DNA from: Leifsonia sp. 71-9
GTDB lineage: Bacteria > Actinomycetota > Actinomycetes > Actinomycetales > Microbacteriaceae
Reading direction: 5' to 3'
Length of the DNA: 64,000 nt
Assembly: GCF_001898805.1 (NCBI RefSeq)
Contig: NZ_MKVJ01000021.1
Coordinates: forward strand, 444,529-508,528
Of the stretch, positions 24,678-32,627 are shown in pieces. The translations under genes were made by a program, and so were the position numbers. Within the stretch, counting starts at the first letter, position 1, and each line of letters begins with the position of its first letter. The notes beneath the pieces were generated by a model. That model had not been told where the DNA came from. It saw only the letters and a program-made list of their open reading frames with translations, and ran no database searches.

Positions 24678-27271
24678 GCCTCACCGTGGCGAGTGCCGTA
24701 CGGGCGGCCGCCTCCGACGATGCCGCCGCTGTACTCCGGTCGACGAGCTCGACGACGGCCGGTCTGAGCTCTGCCGAGGCGGCGGCGCGCCTCGTGCGGG
24801 TCGGACCGAACGCCGTGGCGACCCAGAAGGCGCGGCCCTGGCGGGTGCTCTCACGCCAGCTGCGCAGCCCGATCCTCATCCTGCTGTTCGCGACCGCGGT
24901 CGTCTCCGCGTTCCTCGGCCAGGGCGTCGAGGCGCTGATCATCGCCGTCATCCTGGTCGTGAGCGTCGGCCTCGGCTTCGTCGGGGAGTTCCGCGCGGCC
25001 CGGGCGGCCGACGCGCTGCACGACCGGCTCCGGCACACCGCGACCGTCCTCCGCGACGGGTCGAGGGCGACGGTCGACGTGACCGACCTGGTGCCCGGGG
25101 ACGTCGTCGTGCTCGCCATCGGCACCATCGTGCCCGCCGATCTGCGGCTGCTCGAGTGCAACGGACTGGAGTGCGACGAGAGCATCGTGACGGGGGAGGC
25201 CTCCGCGACGGCGAAGAGCCCGGCCGTCGTCGCTGCCGGGAGCGGCATCGGCGATCTGTCCGGGAGCGCCCTGATGGGCACGGTCGTCCACGCCGGGAGC
25301 GGCGTCGGCGTGGTCGTGGCGACCGGCCGGGAGACGGAGTTCGGCCGGATCGCGGTCGGCCTCGGTGCCGAGGAGCCGCAGACCGAGTTCCAGCGCGGGC
25401 TCGGCCGGTTCTCGTCGTTCCTCCTCATCGTCGCCCTGCTGCTGACCTCGACCATCTTCGTGATCGCCGTGCTCCTGGGGCGGCCGATCATCGAGTCCCT
25501 GCTGTTCTCGCTGGCGATCGCGGTCGGCATCACCCCGCAGCTGCTCCCCGCAGTGGTGAGCACCAGCATGGCCGCCGGCTCCCGCGTGCTGGCGCGCAAG
25601 CGGGTGCTGGTCAAGCGACTCGTCTGCATCGAGGACCTCGGCGACCTCGACCTGCTCGTCACCGACAAGACCGGAACGCTCACCACCGGGCAGATCGTCT
25701 TCGACCGGGCCGTCCCGGTCGACGGCTCGACGACGGACGACGCCCTCCTGCTGCTGGGACTGCTCGCGACCGAGGCGGATCCGCGGGATCCGTCGGTCGT
25801 CGGCCTCAATGCGCTGGATGCCGCCCTCTGGGCCGGTGCCGGCGCCGTGGTCGCCCCCACGGCCGCGTACCGCCGGCTGGATGCGGTGCCGTTCGATCAC
25901 GAGCGCCGCATGTCGAGCGCGCTGGTGCAGGCGGCCGGCGCCGACCCGACGATCGTCGCGAAGGGCGCACCCGAGTCGGTGTTCGACCGCTGTCGCGCCG
26001 TGCCCGACGCGGCACGTGCACAGCTGGACGCTCTCTACGAGTCCGGCTCCCGGGTGGTCGCCGTCGCCACGCGGGTCGCGCCCGGCGCCGATCGGCTCGT
26101 GGTCGCCGACGAACGCGATCTGCAGCTCGTCGGCCTCCTGTCGTTCGCCGACGGGGTGAAGGCGGATGCCCGCGCCTCCCTCGGCCGCCTGAGCGGACTG
26201 GGGGTGGAGGTGAAGATCGCGACGGGCGACGGTTCGGTCGTGGCCGAGCGGGTGTGCGCCGAGCTCGGCATGACCTCGAAGGGCACGCTCACGGGCGACC
26301 GCATCGACTCCCTCAGCGACGCGCAGCTGGCGGAGGCGGCGAGGAACGCCTCGATCTTCGCCCGCGTCTCGCCCGAGCAGAAGGCGCGGCTGATCCAGGT
26401 GCTGCGACAGAAGGGGCGTGCCGTCGGCTTCCTCGGCGACGGAGTGAACGACGCGCTCGCGCTCCACCACGCCGACATCGGGATCTCGGTCGACTCCGGC
26501 GTCGACGTCGCCAAGGATGCGGCCGACGTGCTCTTGCTCGAGAAGGACCTCGGCGTGCTGGCCGACGGCGTCACCGAGGGCAGGCGCATCTTCGCCAACA
26601 CCATCAAGTACGTGCTGATGGGCACGTCCAGCAACTTCGGCAACATGTTCAGCGCGTCGATCGCCTCGGTCATCCTGCCCTTCCTCCCGATGCTGCCCGG
26701 CCAGATCCTGCTGAACAACCTGCTGTACGACGCCTCGCAGCTCGCCATCCCCACCGACACGGTCGACGAGGAGCAGCTGCGCGCCCCGTCGCACTGGGAC
26801 ATCGGGGCGATCCGGCGCTTCATGCTGCTGTTCGGGCCGATCAGCTCGGTCTTCGACTTCGCCACGTTCGGCCTCATGCTCTGGGTCTTCCACGCGGCGG
26901 CGCCGGAGTTCCGGTCGGGGTGGTTCATCGAGTCGATCGCCACCCAGTCGCTCATCGTCTTCGCCATCCGCACCCACCGTGTGCCGTTCCTGCGCAGCCG
27001 GCCCTCGCGCTCGCTCGCCCTCTCGGTGCTCGCGGTCGTCGCCGTCGGCGTGTGGCTGCCGTATTCGCCGCTCGCGGGCGTGCTCGGCTTCTCGCCGCTT
27101 CCGGTCCCCTTCTTCTTGGCCCTGGTGGCGATGGTGGTCGCCTACCTGGTGCTCGTGGAGGCGGCCAAGGTCTGGTACTACGCACGCCTCAGCCGGACGC
27201 CGCCGGCCGCGAGGGTGCGCGGGTACCGCCATCGCGTCGCGCGTCGCGCTGCCCGGTTCACTGCGCGCTGA
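24674..27271 (+). CDS. mgtA: Magnesium-translocating P-type ATPase (MgtA-like)
   Basis: An 865-residue P3B-type pump. The phosphorylated residue is D331 in TDKTGT, TGEAS is the actuator motif, and GDGVNDALALHHADIGIS is the hinge. NLLYDASQLAIPTD in the C-terminal membrane part is characteristic of MgtA Mg2+ importers. The GTG at 24674 overlaps the preceding stop (GTGA), making this the last gene of the usp operon. In mycobacteria the dormancy regulon carries CtpF, another P2/P3-like ATPase, so a cation pump under DosR-type control has precedent. It is convergent with the ferredoxin gene. Confidence 0.92.
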   Translation: MSLTVASAVRAAASDDAAAVLRSTSSTTAGLSSAEAAARLVRVGPNAVATQKARPWRVLSRQLRSPILILLFATAVVSAFLGQGVEALIIAVILVVSVGLGFVGEFRAARAADALHDRLRHTATVLRDGSRATVDVTDLVPGDVVVLAIGTIVPADLRLLECNGLECDESIVTGEASATAKSPAVVAAGSGIGDLSGSALMGTVVHAGSGVGVVVATGRETEFGRIAVGLGAEEPQTEFQRGLGRFSSFLLIVALLLTSTIFVIAVLLGRPIIESLLFSLAIAVGITPQLLPAVVSTSMAAGSRVLARKRVLVKRLVCIEDLGDLDLLVTDKTGTLTTGQIVFDRAVPVDGSTTDDALLLLGLLATEADPRDPSVVGLNALDAALWAGAGAVVAPTAAYRRLDAVPFDHERRMSSALVQAAGADPTIVAKGAPESVFDRCRAVPDAARAQLDALYESGSRVVAVATRVAPGADRLVVADERDLQLVGLLSFADGVKADARASLGRLSGLGVEVKIATGDGSVVAERVCAELGMTSKGTLTGDRIDSLSDAQLAEAARNASIFARVSPEQKARLIQVLRQKGRAVGFLGDGVNDALALHHADIGISVDSGVDVAKDAADVLLLEKDLGVLADGVTEGRRIFANTIKYVLMGTSSNFGNMFSASIASVILPFLPMLPGQILLNNLLYDASQLAIPTDTVDEEQLRAPSHWDIGAIRRFMLLFGPISSVFDFATFGLMLWVFHAAAPEFRSGWFIESIATQSLIVFAIRTHRVPFLRSRPSRSLALSVLAVVAVGVWLPYSPLAGVLGFSPLPVPFFLALVAMVVAYLVLVEAAKVWYYARLSRTPPAARVRGYRHRVARRAARFTAR

Positions 27272-27290
27272 CGGCTGCGCCCGCTCGGCG

Positions 27291-27533
27291 TCAACCGGCG
27301 TCCGCGCGCAGCAGCGTGAGCGCGAGCACCGGGCACAGGCGTACCGCGTCCTCCGCATCCTCGAGCTCGGCGTCGCGGATCGGCACGTTCGTGCGTCGAG
27401 CGGGGTCGCCGCGTCGGGAGACGGGGTACCCCCAGTCGTCGCGGCCGATCGCGTCCTCGAGGAGCTCGGCGCAGAGTCCGCGCCCGTCGCAGCGGGTCCA
27501 GTCGATGTGGAGCTGGTGGTGCGGTGCGGCCAT
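27291..27533 (-). CDS. Three-cysteine ferredoxin
   Basis: An 80-residue ferredoxin with C15 and C21 in RCDGRGLC and C67 in LCP. Three cysteines and no fourth ligand suggest a [3Fe-4S] cluster, as in ferredoxins that serve P450s or redox complexes in actinobacteria. It is the last gene of a minus-strand module; its start lies three bases after the NuoF-like stop, so it is probably the electron partner of that protein. Confidence 0.85.
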   Translation of the reverse strand: MAAPHHQLHIDWTRCDGRGLCAELLEDAIGRDDWGYPVSRRGDPARRTNVPIRDAELEDAEDAVRLCPVLALTLLRADAG

Positions 27534-27536
27534 GGT

Positions 27537-28781
27537 TCAGCCCTCCTGTCGGGTGCAGTGCCCGTGGCCGTGCGCCCGCACATCGGCGGCGAAGACCATG
27601 AGTGCGCTGCGGACGAGACGTGCGGTGCCGTCGGGGTGGTGGCAGGCCCCGCGGCCGACGACGAGGTCGGAGAGGCGGACCAGTTCGGCCGCGTTCGCCG
27701 CCGCCGACACACCGGCGGCGAGTTCGCTCAGGCGCGACGCCATGGTCGGCAGGCCGAACATGCACGGGCCGCACTGGCGGGCCGACTGACCGGCGAGGTA
27801 GTCGGTGATCTCGGCCGTGGCGTCGAGGCCGCAGCGGGTGCGCCCGAGCACGTGCACGATCCCGGCGCCCGGCTGGGCTCCCACGGCGGCGAGGCCGGCC
27901 GGCGAGAAGGCGGCGCCGAAGGACGCCGACGGCACCCAGGCGCCGTGGTACCCGCCGATCAGTGCCGCGGTCGCGGTTCGCGGATCGGTGCCGGACTTCC
28001 GCAGGACCTGATCGACGGTGCTGTCCGTCGTCACCTCGAACACGCCCTGCTGGGCGACGTCTCCCGACACGGTGACGAGGCGCGTCCCGGGGTCGTCGGG
28101 AGCACCGACGCTCCGGAACCAACGGCCGCCGTACCGGGCGATCAGTGCGACGTGGGCGAGCGTCTCGACGTTCTGCAGCAGGGTCGGGCGACCCTTCAGG
28201 CCGGAGTCGGTCATCCGGACGATGCGATCCGCCGGGCGGGGGTCGTCGTGCTCGATGGCGTTGACGACCGCGCTGGCCTCTCCCGAGACGAAGGAGTCCG
28301 CGGCCTCGAGCAGCTCGATCCGGCGGGCGTCGTCCCGCTCGGCGATGGCCCGGGTGAGGGCGTCGAGGGAATCCGTGCCCGTGTAGAGGATGATCTTGCG
28401 TGCACCGACCGTATGGGCCGCGACGAGCAGACCGTCGATCACCAGGTGCGGGGCGTTCTGCAGCAGGACGGCGTCCTTCCAGCTCAGCGGCTCGCCCTCC
28501 GCCCCGTTGCCGATCACGATCGGCGCGCGGCTGCGGCGCGGCGACCGGTCGCGACCGGCCGCCGCGACCTTGCGCCAGGTCGCGAAGCCGGCGCCGCCGC
28601 GGCCGGTCAGACCGGAGGACTCGAGCTCGGCGAGCATCCTCCCGCTCTCGGGCAGTGCGACGGAGCCGAAGGTGCGCAGGTGCGTGCCCAGGTCGGCGTC
28701 CCGTCCCGCGGCGAGGAGACGTCGCGAACCCGCCGGGGCAGTGTTCCGCTCGCGTGTGGTGGGGCCGGATGTCATGGTCAT
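27537..28781 (-). CDS. NuoF-like NADH dehydrogenase subunit (SLBB/FMN-binding)
   Basis: A 414-residue protein resembling complex I 51-kDa subunits. It has the FMN/NAD site GLTGRGGAGFATWRKV, GNGAEGEPLSWKD, the YGGRWF region and an SLBB domain. In the C-terminal Fe-S region it shows QCGPC and GACHHPDG but lacks the first cysteine of the usual CxxCxxC...C set, so the cluster may be altered. The ATG at 28781 overlaps the upstream stop. It probably passes electrons between NAD(P)H, the ferredoxin and the membrane haem protein next to it. Confidence 0.85.
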   Translation of the reverse strand: MTMTSGPTTRERNTAPAGSRRLLAAGRDADLGTHLRTFGSVALPESGRMLAELESSGLTGRGGAGFATWRKVAAAGRDRSPRRSRAPIVIGNGAEGEPLSWKDAVLLQNAPHLVIDGLLVAAHTVGARKIILYTGTDSLDALTRAIAERDDARRIELLEAADSFVSGEASAVVNAIEHDDPRPADRIVRMTDSGLKGRPTLLQNVETLAHVALIARYGGRWFRSVGAPDDPGTRLVTVSGDVAQQGVFEVTTDSTVDQVLRKSGTDPRTATAALIGGYHGAWVPSASFGAAFSPAGLAAVGAQPGAGIVHVLGRTRCGLDATAEITDYLAGQSARQCGPCMFGLPTMASRLSELAAGVSAAANAAELVRLSDLVVGRGACHHPDGTARLVRSALMVFAADVRAHGHGHCTRQEG

Positions 28782-29350
28782 CGCAGTGCCTCTCGTTCTG
28801 CGGCCGATCGCCGCGCGCCGGACTTCTCGAGGTATCCCGCCGACAGCCGCCAGATGATCGCGGCCCCGACGGCCGCGGTGGAGGCGACGGCGAGCAGCAG
28901 GAACCAGCCGCTCGTGCCGTTCGTGCCGTTGCCGATCCCGTGCAGCACGGCGATCGGCCACATCGCGTAGGCGAACCAGTGGACGAATCGGAAGACGCGC
29001 TGCCCGATCCGGCGGCGCAGCAGCCCCGTCACCACGATCGCGATCACCAGGTCGAAGGCGACGGTCCCGAGCCCTTGCCAGAACGGCTTGAAGGATCCGA
29101 GGAACGGGACGACGACGTCCACGGGGTTCAGCTTGGCGTAGGAGTCGAAGAGCAGCGTGCCCACGTGCAGGACGAGGAAGACCACGGCGAGCAGCGAAAC
29201 GTTGCGGTGCACCAGCGCGACGGAGAAGCGCGGGAGGCCGGGGAGGGGGCGCCCCGAGCGAGTCACGATGCCGATCAGGACCGTCACCGTGAAGAGGACG
29301 AGCGAGATGATCCCGCTGGCGCGACCGAAGGCCCACAGCATCTCGTTCAT
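28778..29350 (-). CDS. Ferric-reductase-like transmembrane haem protein
   Basis: A 190-residue, roughly six-helix membrane protein. Paired histidines occur in the helices VALVHRNVSLLAVVFLVLHV and RFVHWFAYAMWPIAVLHGIG, the arrangement that binds two b-type haems in ferric reductase and MsrQ-like proteins. No flavin or NAD domain is attached. Its start overlaps the ApbE stop. It probably moves electrons across the membrane for the redox module. Confidence 0.85.
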   Translation of the reverse strand: MNEMLWAFGRASGIISLVLFTVTVLIGIVTRSGRPLPGLPRFSVALVHRNVSLLAVVFLVLHVGTLLFDSYAKLNPVDVVVPFLGSFKPFWQGLGTVAFDLVIAIVVTGLLRRRIGQRVFRFVHWFAYAMWPIAVLHGIGNGTNGTSGWFLLLAVASTAAVGAAIIWRLSAGYLEKSGARRSAAEREALR

Positions 29351-30339
29351 TGGTCCGTCCCCGTCGCGCCGGTGGGTTCGAGGGCGGGGTCGGCCGGCCG
29401 TGGCCAGGCGCCCACCGTCACCACGCGTCCCGCGAGATCGACGAGCCGGGCGTCGGCGCTCTGCGCTGCGAGCCAGCCGACGGCCGCGCGCCCGCGGACG
29501 ATCGCGGCCGTGCTGAGGGCGTTCGCCCGCAGGCAGGTCTGGGCCGCCACGGTGGCGGAGCGCCAGACGGGGACGACCGGCGTGCCGAACGACGGGTCGA
29601 GGATGTGCTGCACCGTCCGGCCGTCGTGCAGCCAGCGGCGCTTCTGCGTGCTCGACGTGGCGAGGCCCGCACCCGAAGGCAGTCGCACCTGCTGCGACGG
29701 GTCGTCGTCGAGGTCCTGTACGGTGACCTCCCACCCCGGCGCGTCCGCAGGGCCTGCGGTCGCGATGTCGCCGCCCAGCGAGACGAGCACGCGCGTGCCG
29801 AACGCGTCGGCGATGCGCTGCGCGATGCGGTCCGCCGCGAACGCCTTGGCGGTCGCCCCCAGGTCGAGGACGATCCCCGCGGGGATGACGAGCCGGCGCC
29901 CGTCGAGGCGCACCCGGCGCCACGCGGGATCGCGGGGCTGGACGGACAGGGTGAGGCCCGCGGCGGCCGCTCCGGCGTCGGGCGTCGGGAGTGCTGCGAG
30001 ATCGCGGTCGTAGCCCCAGGCCGCGAGGTCCGCGCCGAGCGTCGGGTCCACGCTGCCGCCGGTATCCGCGGCGACCTCGAGGGCTGCACCGACCAGTTCG
30101 GCGAGGAGGGCGGAGACCACGACGCCGTCAACGGTCACCGCCTCCCGAGAGAGCCGGGAGAGCTCCGACGCCTCGTCGAACCGGCTGCACGCCGCGCCGA
30201 CCTCGGCGAGCACCTGCTCAGCGAGAGCGGTGGCGCCCGCCAGGGCTTCCGGCCGTCCGACGACCACCGACGCCTGCACACCCCAGATCCGCCAGTCGGA
30301 TCGGGTGGTCAGAGGCTTAGGATCCCGACGAGCGGCCAC
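29347..30339 (-). CDS. apbE: FAD:protein FMN transferase (ApbE family)
   Basis: A 330-residue ApbE-type flavinyl transferase that attaches FMN from FAD to Ser/Thr of redox proteins. Seen are CSRFDEASELSRLS, the GGSVDPTLG segment, DLGATAKAFAADRI and VSLGGDIATAGP, then QHILDP and ALSTAA. All are family landmarks. The GTG at 30339 is chosen because the protein-like part begins just after it; the open frame extends upstream through the Ser-rich gene. No conventional FMN-accepting domain gene is adjacent, so its substrate is unclear. Confidence 0.88.
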   Translation of the reverse strand: MAARRDPKPLTTRSDWRIWGVQASVVVGRPEALAGATALAEQVLAEVGAACSRFDEASELSRLSREAVTVDGVVVSALLAELVGAALEVAADTGGSVDPTLGADLAAWGYDRDLAALPTPDAGAAAAGLTLSVQPRDPAWRRVRLDGRRLVIPAGIVLDLGATAKAFAADRIAQRIADAFGTRVLVSLGGDIATAGPADAPGWEVTVQDLDDDPSQQVRLPSGAGLATSSTQKRRWLHDGRTVQHILDPSFGTPVVPVWRSATVAAQTCLRANALSTAAIVRGRAAVGWLAAQSADARLVDLAGRVVTVGAWPRPADPALEPTGATGTDQ

Positions 30340-30643
30340 TGCTCTGTCCTCCCTGGCTCGGCTGCACAGTGGTGCCCTGGGAGGAGTCGCTCGACGTGCC
30401 GGACGAAGTCCCGGTCGAGCCGGAGGAGGAGTCGCTGGAGTCCGATGACGATCCGGTGGAGGTGTCCGTGCCGGAGTTCGACGAGCTCGAGGACCCGGAG
30501 GTGCCGCTGGTCGTCGATGCCGGGGACGAGTCGCCGCCCGTCGCCAGGACACCGGACAGGATGCCGGTCACCGCGAGGCTCCCGATGCCGATGATCCCGG
30601 TCAGCCAGCCGACGACCGCCTTGCCCCGTGCGCGTGTGCTCAT
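30317..30643 (-). CDS. Ser/Thr/Gly-rich membrane-anchored small protein
   Basis: A 108-residue protein with a basic N-terminus, one hydrophobic helix (VVGWLTGIIGIGSLAVTGIL), and then about 70 residues almost wholly Ser, Gly, Thr and Asp. The tail is likely extracellular and disordered. GGGAGG precedes the ATG. It is the first gene of the redox module and overlaps apbE. It might be a spacer or flavin-accepting partner, but the usual ApbE target motif (S/T-G-A-S/T) is not evident. Confidence 0.75.
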   Translation of the reverse strand: MSTRARGKAVVGWLTGIIGIGSLAVTGILSGVLATGGDSSPASTTSGTSGSSSSSNSGTDTSTGSSSDSSDSSSGSTGTSSGTSSDSSQGTTVQPSQGGQSSGRSSGS

Positions 30644-31008
30644 CTGAGAACCTCCCGTTCGTGGTCGATGCCTCCACGATCCGACGAGGATCTTGGCGGA
30701 TTCTTACTCCACCTGCGAGCGGCCTGACGATGCCCTATCGATTCCCAGAGGAAGTGCTCCTGACCACACGGCGGTCATGCTGACTGGCCCAGCACAAACT
30801 CGCGTTCATATCTCGTCGACCCACTCAAACCTCTTCGCCAGCTCGCACGGACCAGCGTGGTTTATCTCGCATTTCGGAGCTTCCAAACGGCCCTACTTCT
30901 CCGCCTGGATCATCTAGCCGCTATGTCTACGATCGTTGGGCCGCGTAGGCCGGCACCGCTGGCGGGTGCGAGCCGTGCGATCAGATCGGGCCGGTAGCCG
31001 TCCCAACT
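30644..31008. other. Gene-poor gap at the start of a scarred region
   Basis: About 365 bases of lower-GC sequence between the redox module promoter and the CDF fragment. The first 40 bases presumably hold the module promoter on the minus strand. A 74-codon open frame on the plus strand (30693-30917) shows no domain, and I do not accept it as a gene. Nothing else is supported. Confidence 0.5.
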
Positions 31009-31223
31009 GCTCCTTCGGCAAAGCCCGCACCGGCCATCGGCTCGGCATCCCGGTGCTGACCACGGAGGGCCGCGTGACGCTGGTGGATGGCATCCTCGCT
31101 ACCGCGGTCCTGCTCGGCATCGCCCTCGACGCACTCCTCGGCTGGTGGTGGGCGGATCCCGTGGCCGGACTCGTGATCGTCGCCTACGCCGTGCGCGAGG
31201 CCGTCCACATCTTCCGGGAGTGA
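31009..31223 (+). pseudogene. C-terminal fragment of a cation diffusion facilitator (CDF) transporter
   Basis: The segment from about KARTGHRLG through TTEGRVTLVDGILATAVLLG and ALLGWWWADPVAGLVIVAYA is the last part of a CDF-type metal exporter membrane domain. It contains the final helices and the conserved W-A-D-P. The four or so earlier helices and the normal N-terminus are missing, and the upstream sequence is unrelated. A deletion or rearrangement removed the 5' part near 31010. The remnant is followed by an intact DUF1232 gene. Confidence 0.75.
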
Positions 31224-31225
31224 CC

Positions 31226-31657
31226 GTGCCCGAGTGGATGTGGACCGTCGTCGGAGTGCTCATCGGCCTGGCCGTCATCTGGATCGCCCTCGTGGTCGTC
31301 CTGCTCATCCAGCAACGCCGCGTCGGGCGAGACTTCGACTGGCGTGCCATCCTGCGGCTGGTGCCCGACGTGATCCGATTTATCCGGCGCCTCGCGACTG
31401 ACCCGGCCGTGCCGCGAGGCACCCGCTGGTGGCTGTACGGGCTGCTCGCCTACCTGATCCTCCACATCGACCTCATCCCCGACTTCCTCCCCGGCATCGG
31501 CTACGCCGACGACGCGATCATCACCGTCCTCGCCCTGCGCTTCGCCGCCAAACACGCCGGCTACGACGCCCTCGAACGCAACTGGCCCGGCACGCCCGAC
31601 GGACTCACCGGCCTGGTAGCACTCGCCCCCATCCCACGAACCCCGGAAGGTTGCTAG
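31226..31657 (+). CDS. DUF1232 (YkvA-like) membrane protein
   Basis: A 143-residue protein with an N-terminal helix (VVGVLIGLAVIWIALVVVLL) and the DUF1232 core GTRWWLYGLLAYLILHIDLI followed by PDFLPGIGYADDAI. The L-x-P-x-D-x-I-PDFLP-x-x-G-Y-x-DD pattern is diagnostic. Function unknown. The GTG at 31226 follows the CDF fragment's stop by two bases, as in intact actinobacterial operons where a CDF exporter precedes YkvA, so the pair was once an operon. Confidence 0.85.
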   Translation: MPEWMWTVVGVLIGLAVIWIALVVVLLIQQRRVGRDFDWRAILRLVPDVIRFIRRLATDPAVPRGTRWWLYGLLAYLILHIDLIPDFLPGIGYADDAIITVLALRFAAKHAGYDALERNWPGTPDGLTGLVALAPIPRTPEGC

Positions 31658-31801
31658 CACGCGACCGGCAACCCGCTCGAACATTTTCGCCTTGCCGCCG
31701 GCTGCACATACAGCCGACCGTTCAAGCCTCCGCGACGACTTACTCCCGTCTCATCAACTCCCGCTACTGCCAGTTGAAACCCGAGTCTTTTATGCCCTAT
31801 A

Positions 31802-31833
31802 CGAAAGAAACGAAAAGTTATTCGTTTGTTTCG
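31802..31833. promoter_or_regulatory. Inverted repeat before the antitoxin-like gene
   Basis: A 13-bp inverted repeat with one mismatch (cgaaagaaacgaa / ttcgtttgtttcg) around a six-base spacer, directly before the ribosome-binding site of the gene at 31846. Position and symmetry fit an autoregulatory operator, as typical for antitoxins. Its AT-rich sequence contrasts with the surroundings. Confidence 0.6.
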
Positions 31834-31845
31834 AAGGAGGCGATG

Positions 31846-32328
31846 ATGAGCGCTACCACGTTGGCCCGCACCTATCTGCCGGGAGATGAGAACGATCTGC
31901 AGCGTCTGCATGATCTGTTCGATCGGCCGCTCAGGGATCATCCACGGTACTACCTGGTGGGTGCTGATCAGGACGATCGCACGGAGGTGCCTGCACCGGT
32001 GTACCAGCTGCTGCAGCAGGTTGTTGGGGCCATGCGTCTGGGACAAGCGGTGACCATTCAGCCCCAGTCTCGGGTGCTCACCACGCAGCAGGCCGCCGAT
32101 CTGTTGGGCATCAGCAGGCCAACCCTGGTCAAGCTTTTGGATGCGGGCGAGATTCCCTTTGAGCGCGTCGGAACTGCACACCGTCGGGTCGCACTCGGCG
32201 ATGTGCTCGCGTACGCCGAGCGCCGCCGCCAGGAGCAGTACGAGGCGATCGCGGCGACAGGTGTCGAAGACGATGAGGATCTCGACGAGGTGCTCGCTGG
32301 TTTGCGCGCGGCGCGGGTCGGGAACTGA
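31846..32328 (+). CDS. Helix-turn-helix (excisionase-type) antitoxin-like protein
   Basis: A 160-residue protein. Its centre has an excisionase-type helix-turn-helix (SRVLTTQQAADLLGISRPTL, then VKLLDAGEIPFERVGTAHRR). The C-terminal tail is acidic and helical (GVEDDEDLDEVLAGLRAARV). This architecture is that of antitoxins paired with PIN-domain toxins encoded immediately downstream. Here no toxin gene follows; the next bases are non-coding and repeat-bearing. AAGGAGG at 31834-31840 selects the start at 31846 (ATG 31843 is too close). It probably binds the inverted repeat at 31802. Confidence 0.8.
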   Translation: MSATTLARTYLPGDENDLQRLHDLFDRPLRDHPRYYLVGADQDDRTEVPAPVYQLLQQVVGAMRLGQAVTIQPQSRVLTTQQAADLLGISRPTLVKLLDAGEIPFERVGTAHRRVALGDVLAYAERRRQEQYEAIAATGVEDDEDLDEVLAGLRAARVGN

Positions 32329-32431
32329 CGCGTCCTCTCGCCGGTCTTGGATGCGTGCGTACTCTAGCCGAGTCTGCGTTCCGGACCCCGAGCACCACGA
32401 TCCTCGCCCCGATGAGGAGAAGGCCGAGCCG

Positions 32432-32512
32432 CTGCCAACTTTGTTGTGAACTGCCAAGTAGGTTGCGCGTCACTGCCAACGGCGTTGTGCAACTGCCAGG
32501 TTGAGTTGTGTC
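32432..32512. repeat. Four direct CTGCCA repeats at about 20-bp spacing
   Basis: CTGCCA occurs at 32432, 32451, 32473 and 32493, each followed 5-12 bases later by a GTTG. The spacing (19, 22, 20 bp) is close to two helical turns. This resembles iterated binding sites such as the multiple terminal repeats of IS21-type transposons or iterons. No transposase is nearby, so a relict transposon end is a reasonable guess. Confidence 0.55.
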
Positions 32513-32560
32513 TCACACACACCCCGAAGGCAACCGGACGATGGCAGAGTCTATTTCCCG

Positions 32561-32585
32561 GCTATATAGTTAATGCATATAAAGC
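32561..32585 (+). promoter_or_regulatory. AT-rich box before the MFS gene
   Basis: gctatatagttaatgcatat and its continuation form an approximate dyad (GCTATAT...ATATAAAGC) about 45 bases before the exporter start. It is the only AT-rich patch nearby and could hold the -10 element or the site of the MarR regulator encoded downstream. Confidence 0.4.
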
Positions 32586-32627
32586 AACGACTCCACGTAC
32601 CCGCACGTCCCAAGTCAGGAAACTCCC

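Noticed and set aside
24851-27712. A 953-codon open frame on the minus strand across mgtA
   Set aside because: It is antisense to a complete MgtA-like ATPase with all P-type motifs and has a low-complexity, charged composition. High GC makes such shadow frames common.
30693-30917. A 74-codon plus-strand frame in the gap before the CDF fragment
   Set aside because: No ribosome-binding site, no domain and atypical codon use.
19579-31778. Similar 22-mers near 19579 and 31751 sharing cccgctactgcc
   Set aside because: About 18 of 22 bases agree, but the first lies at the end of the response-regulator gene, no other copy was seen, and chance similarity in GC-rich DNA is plausible.
32432-32512. 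CTGCCA array considered as a CRISPR
   Set aside because: Repeats are only six to seven bases, spacing is about 13-16 bases, and no cas genes exist in the window.
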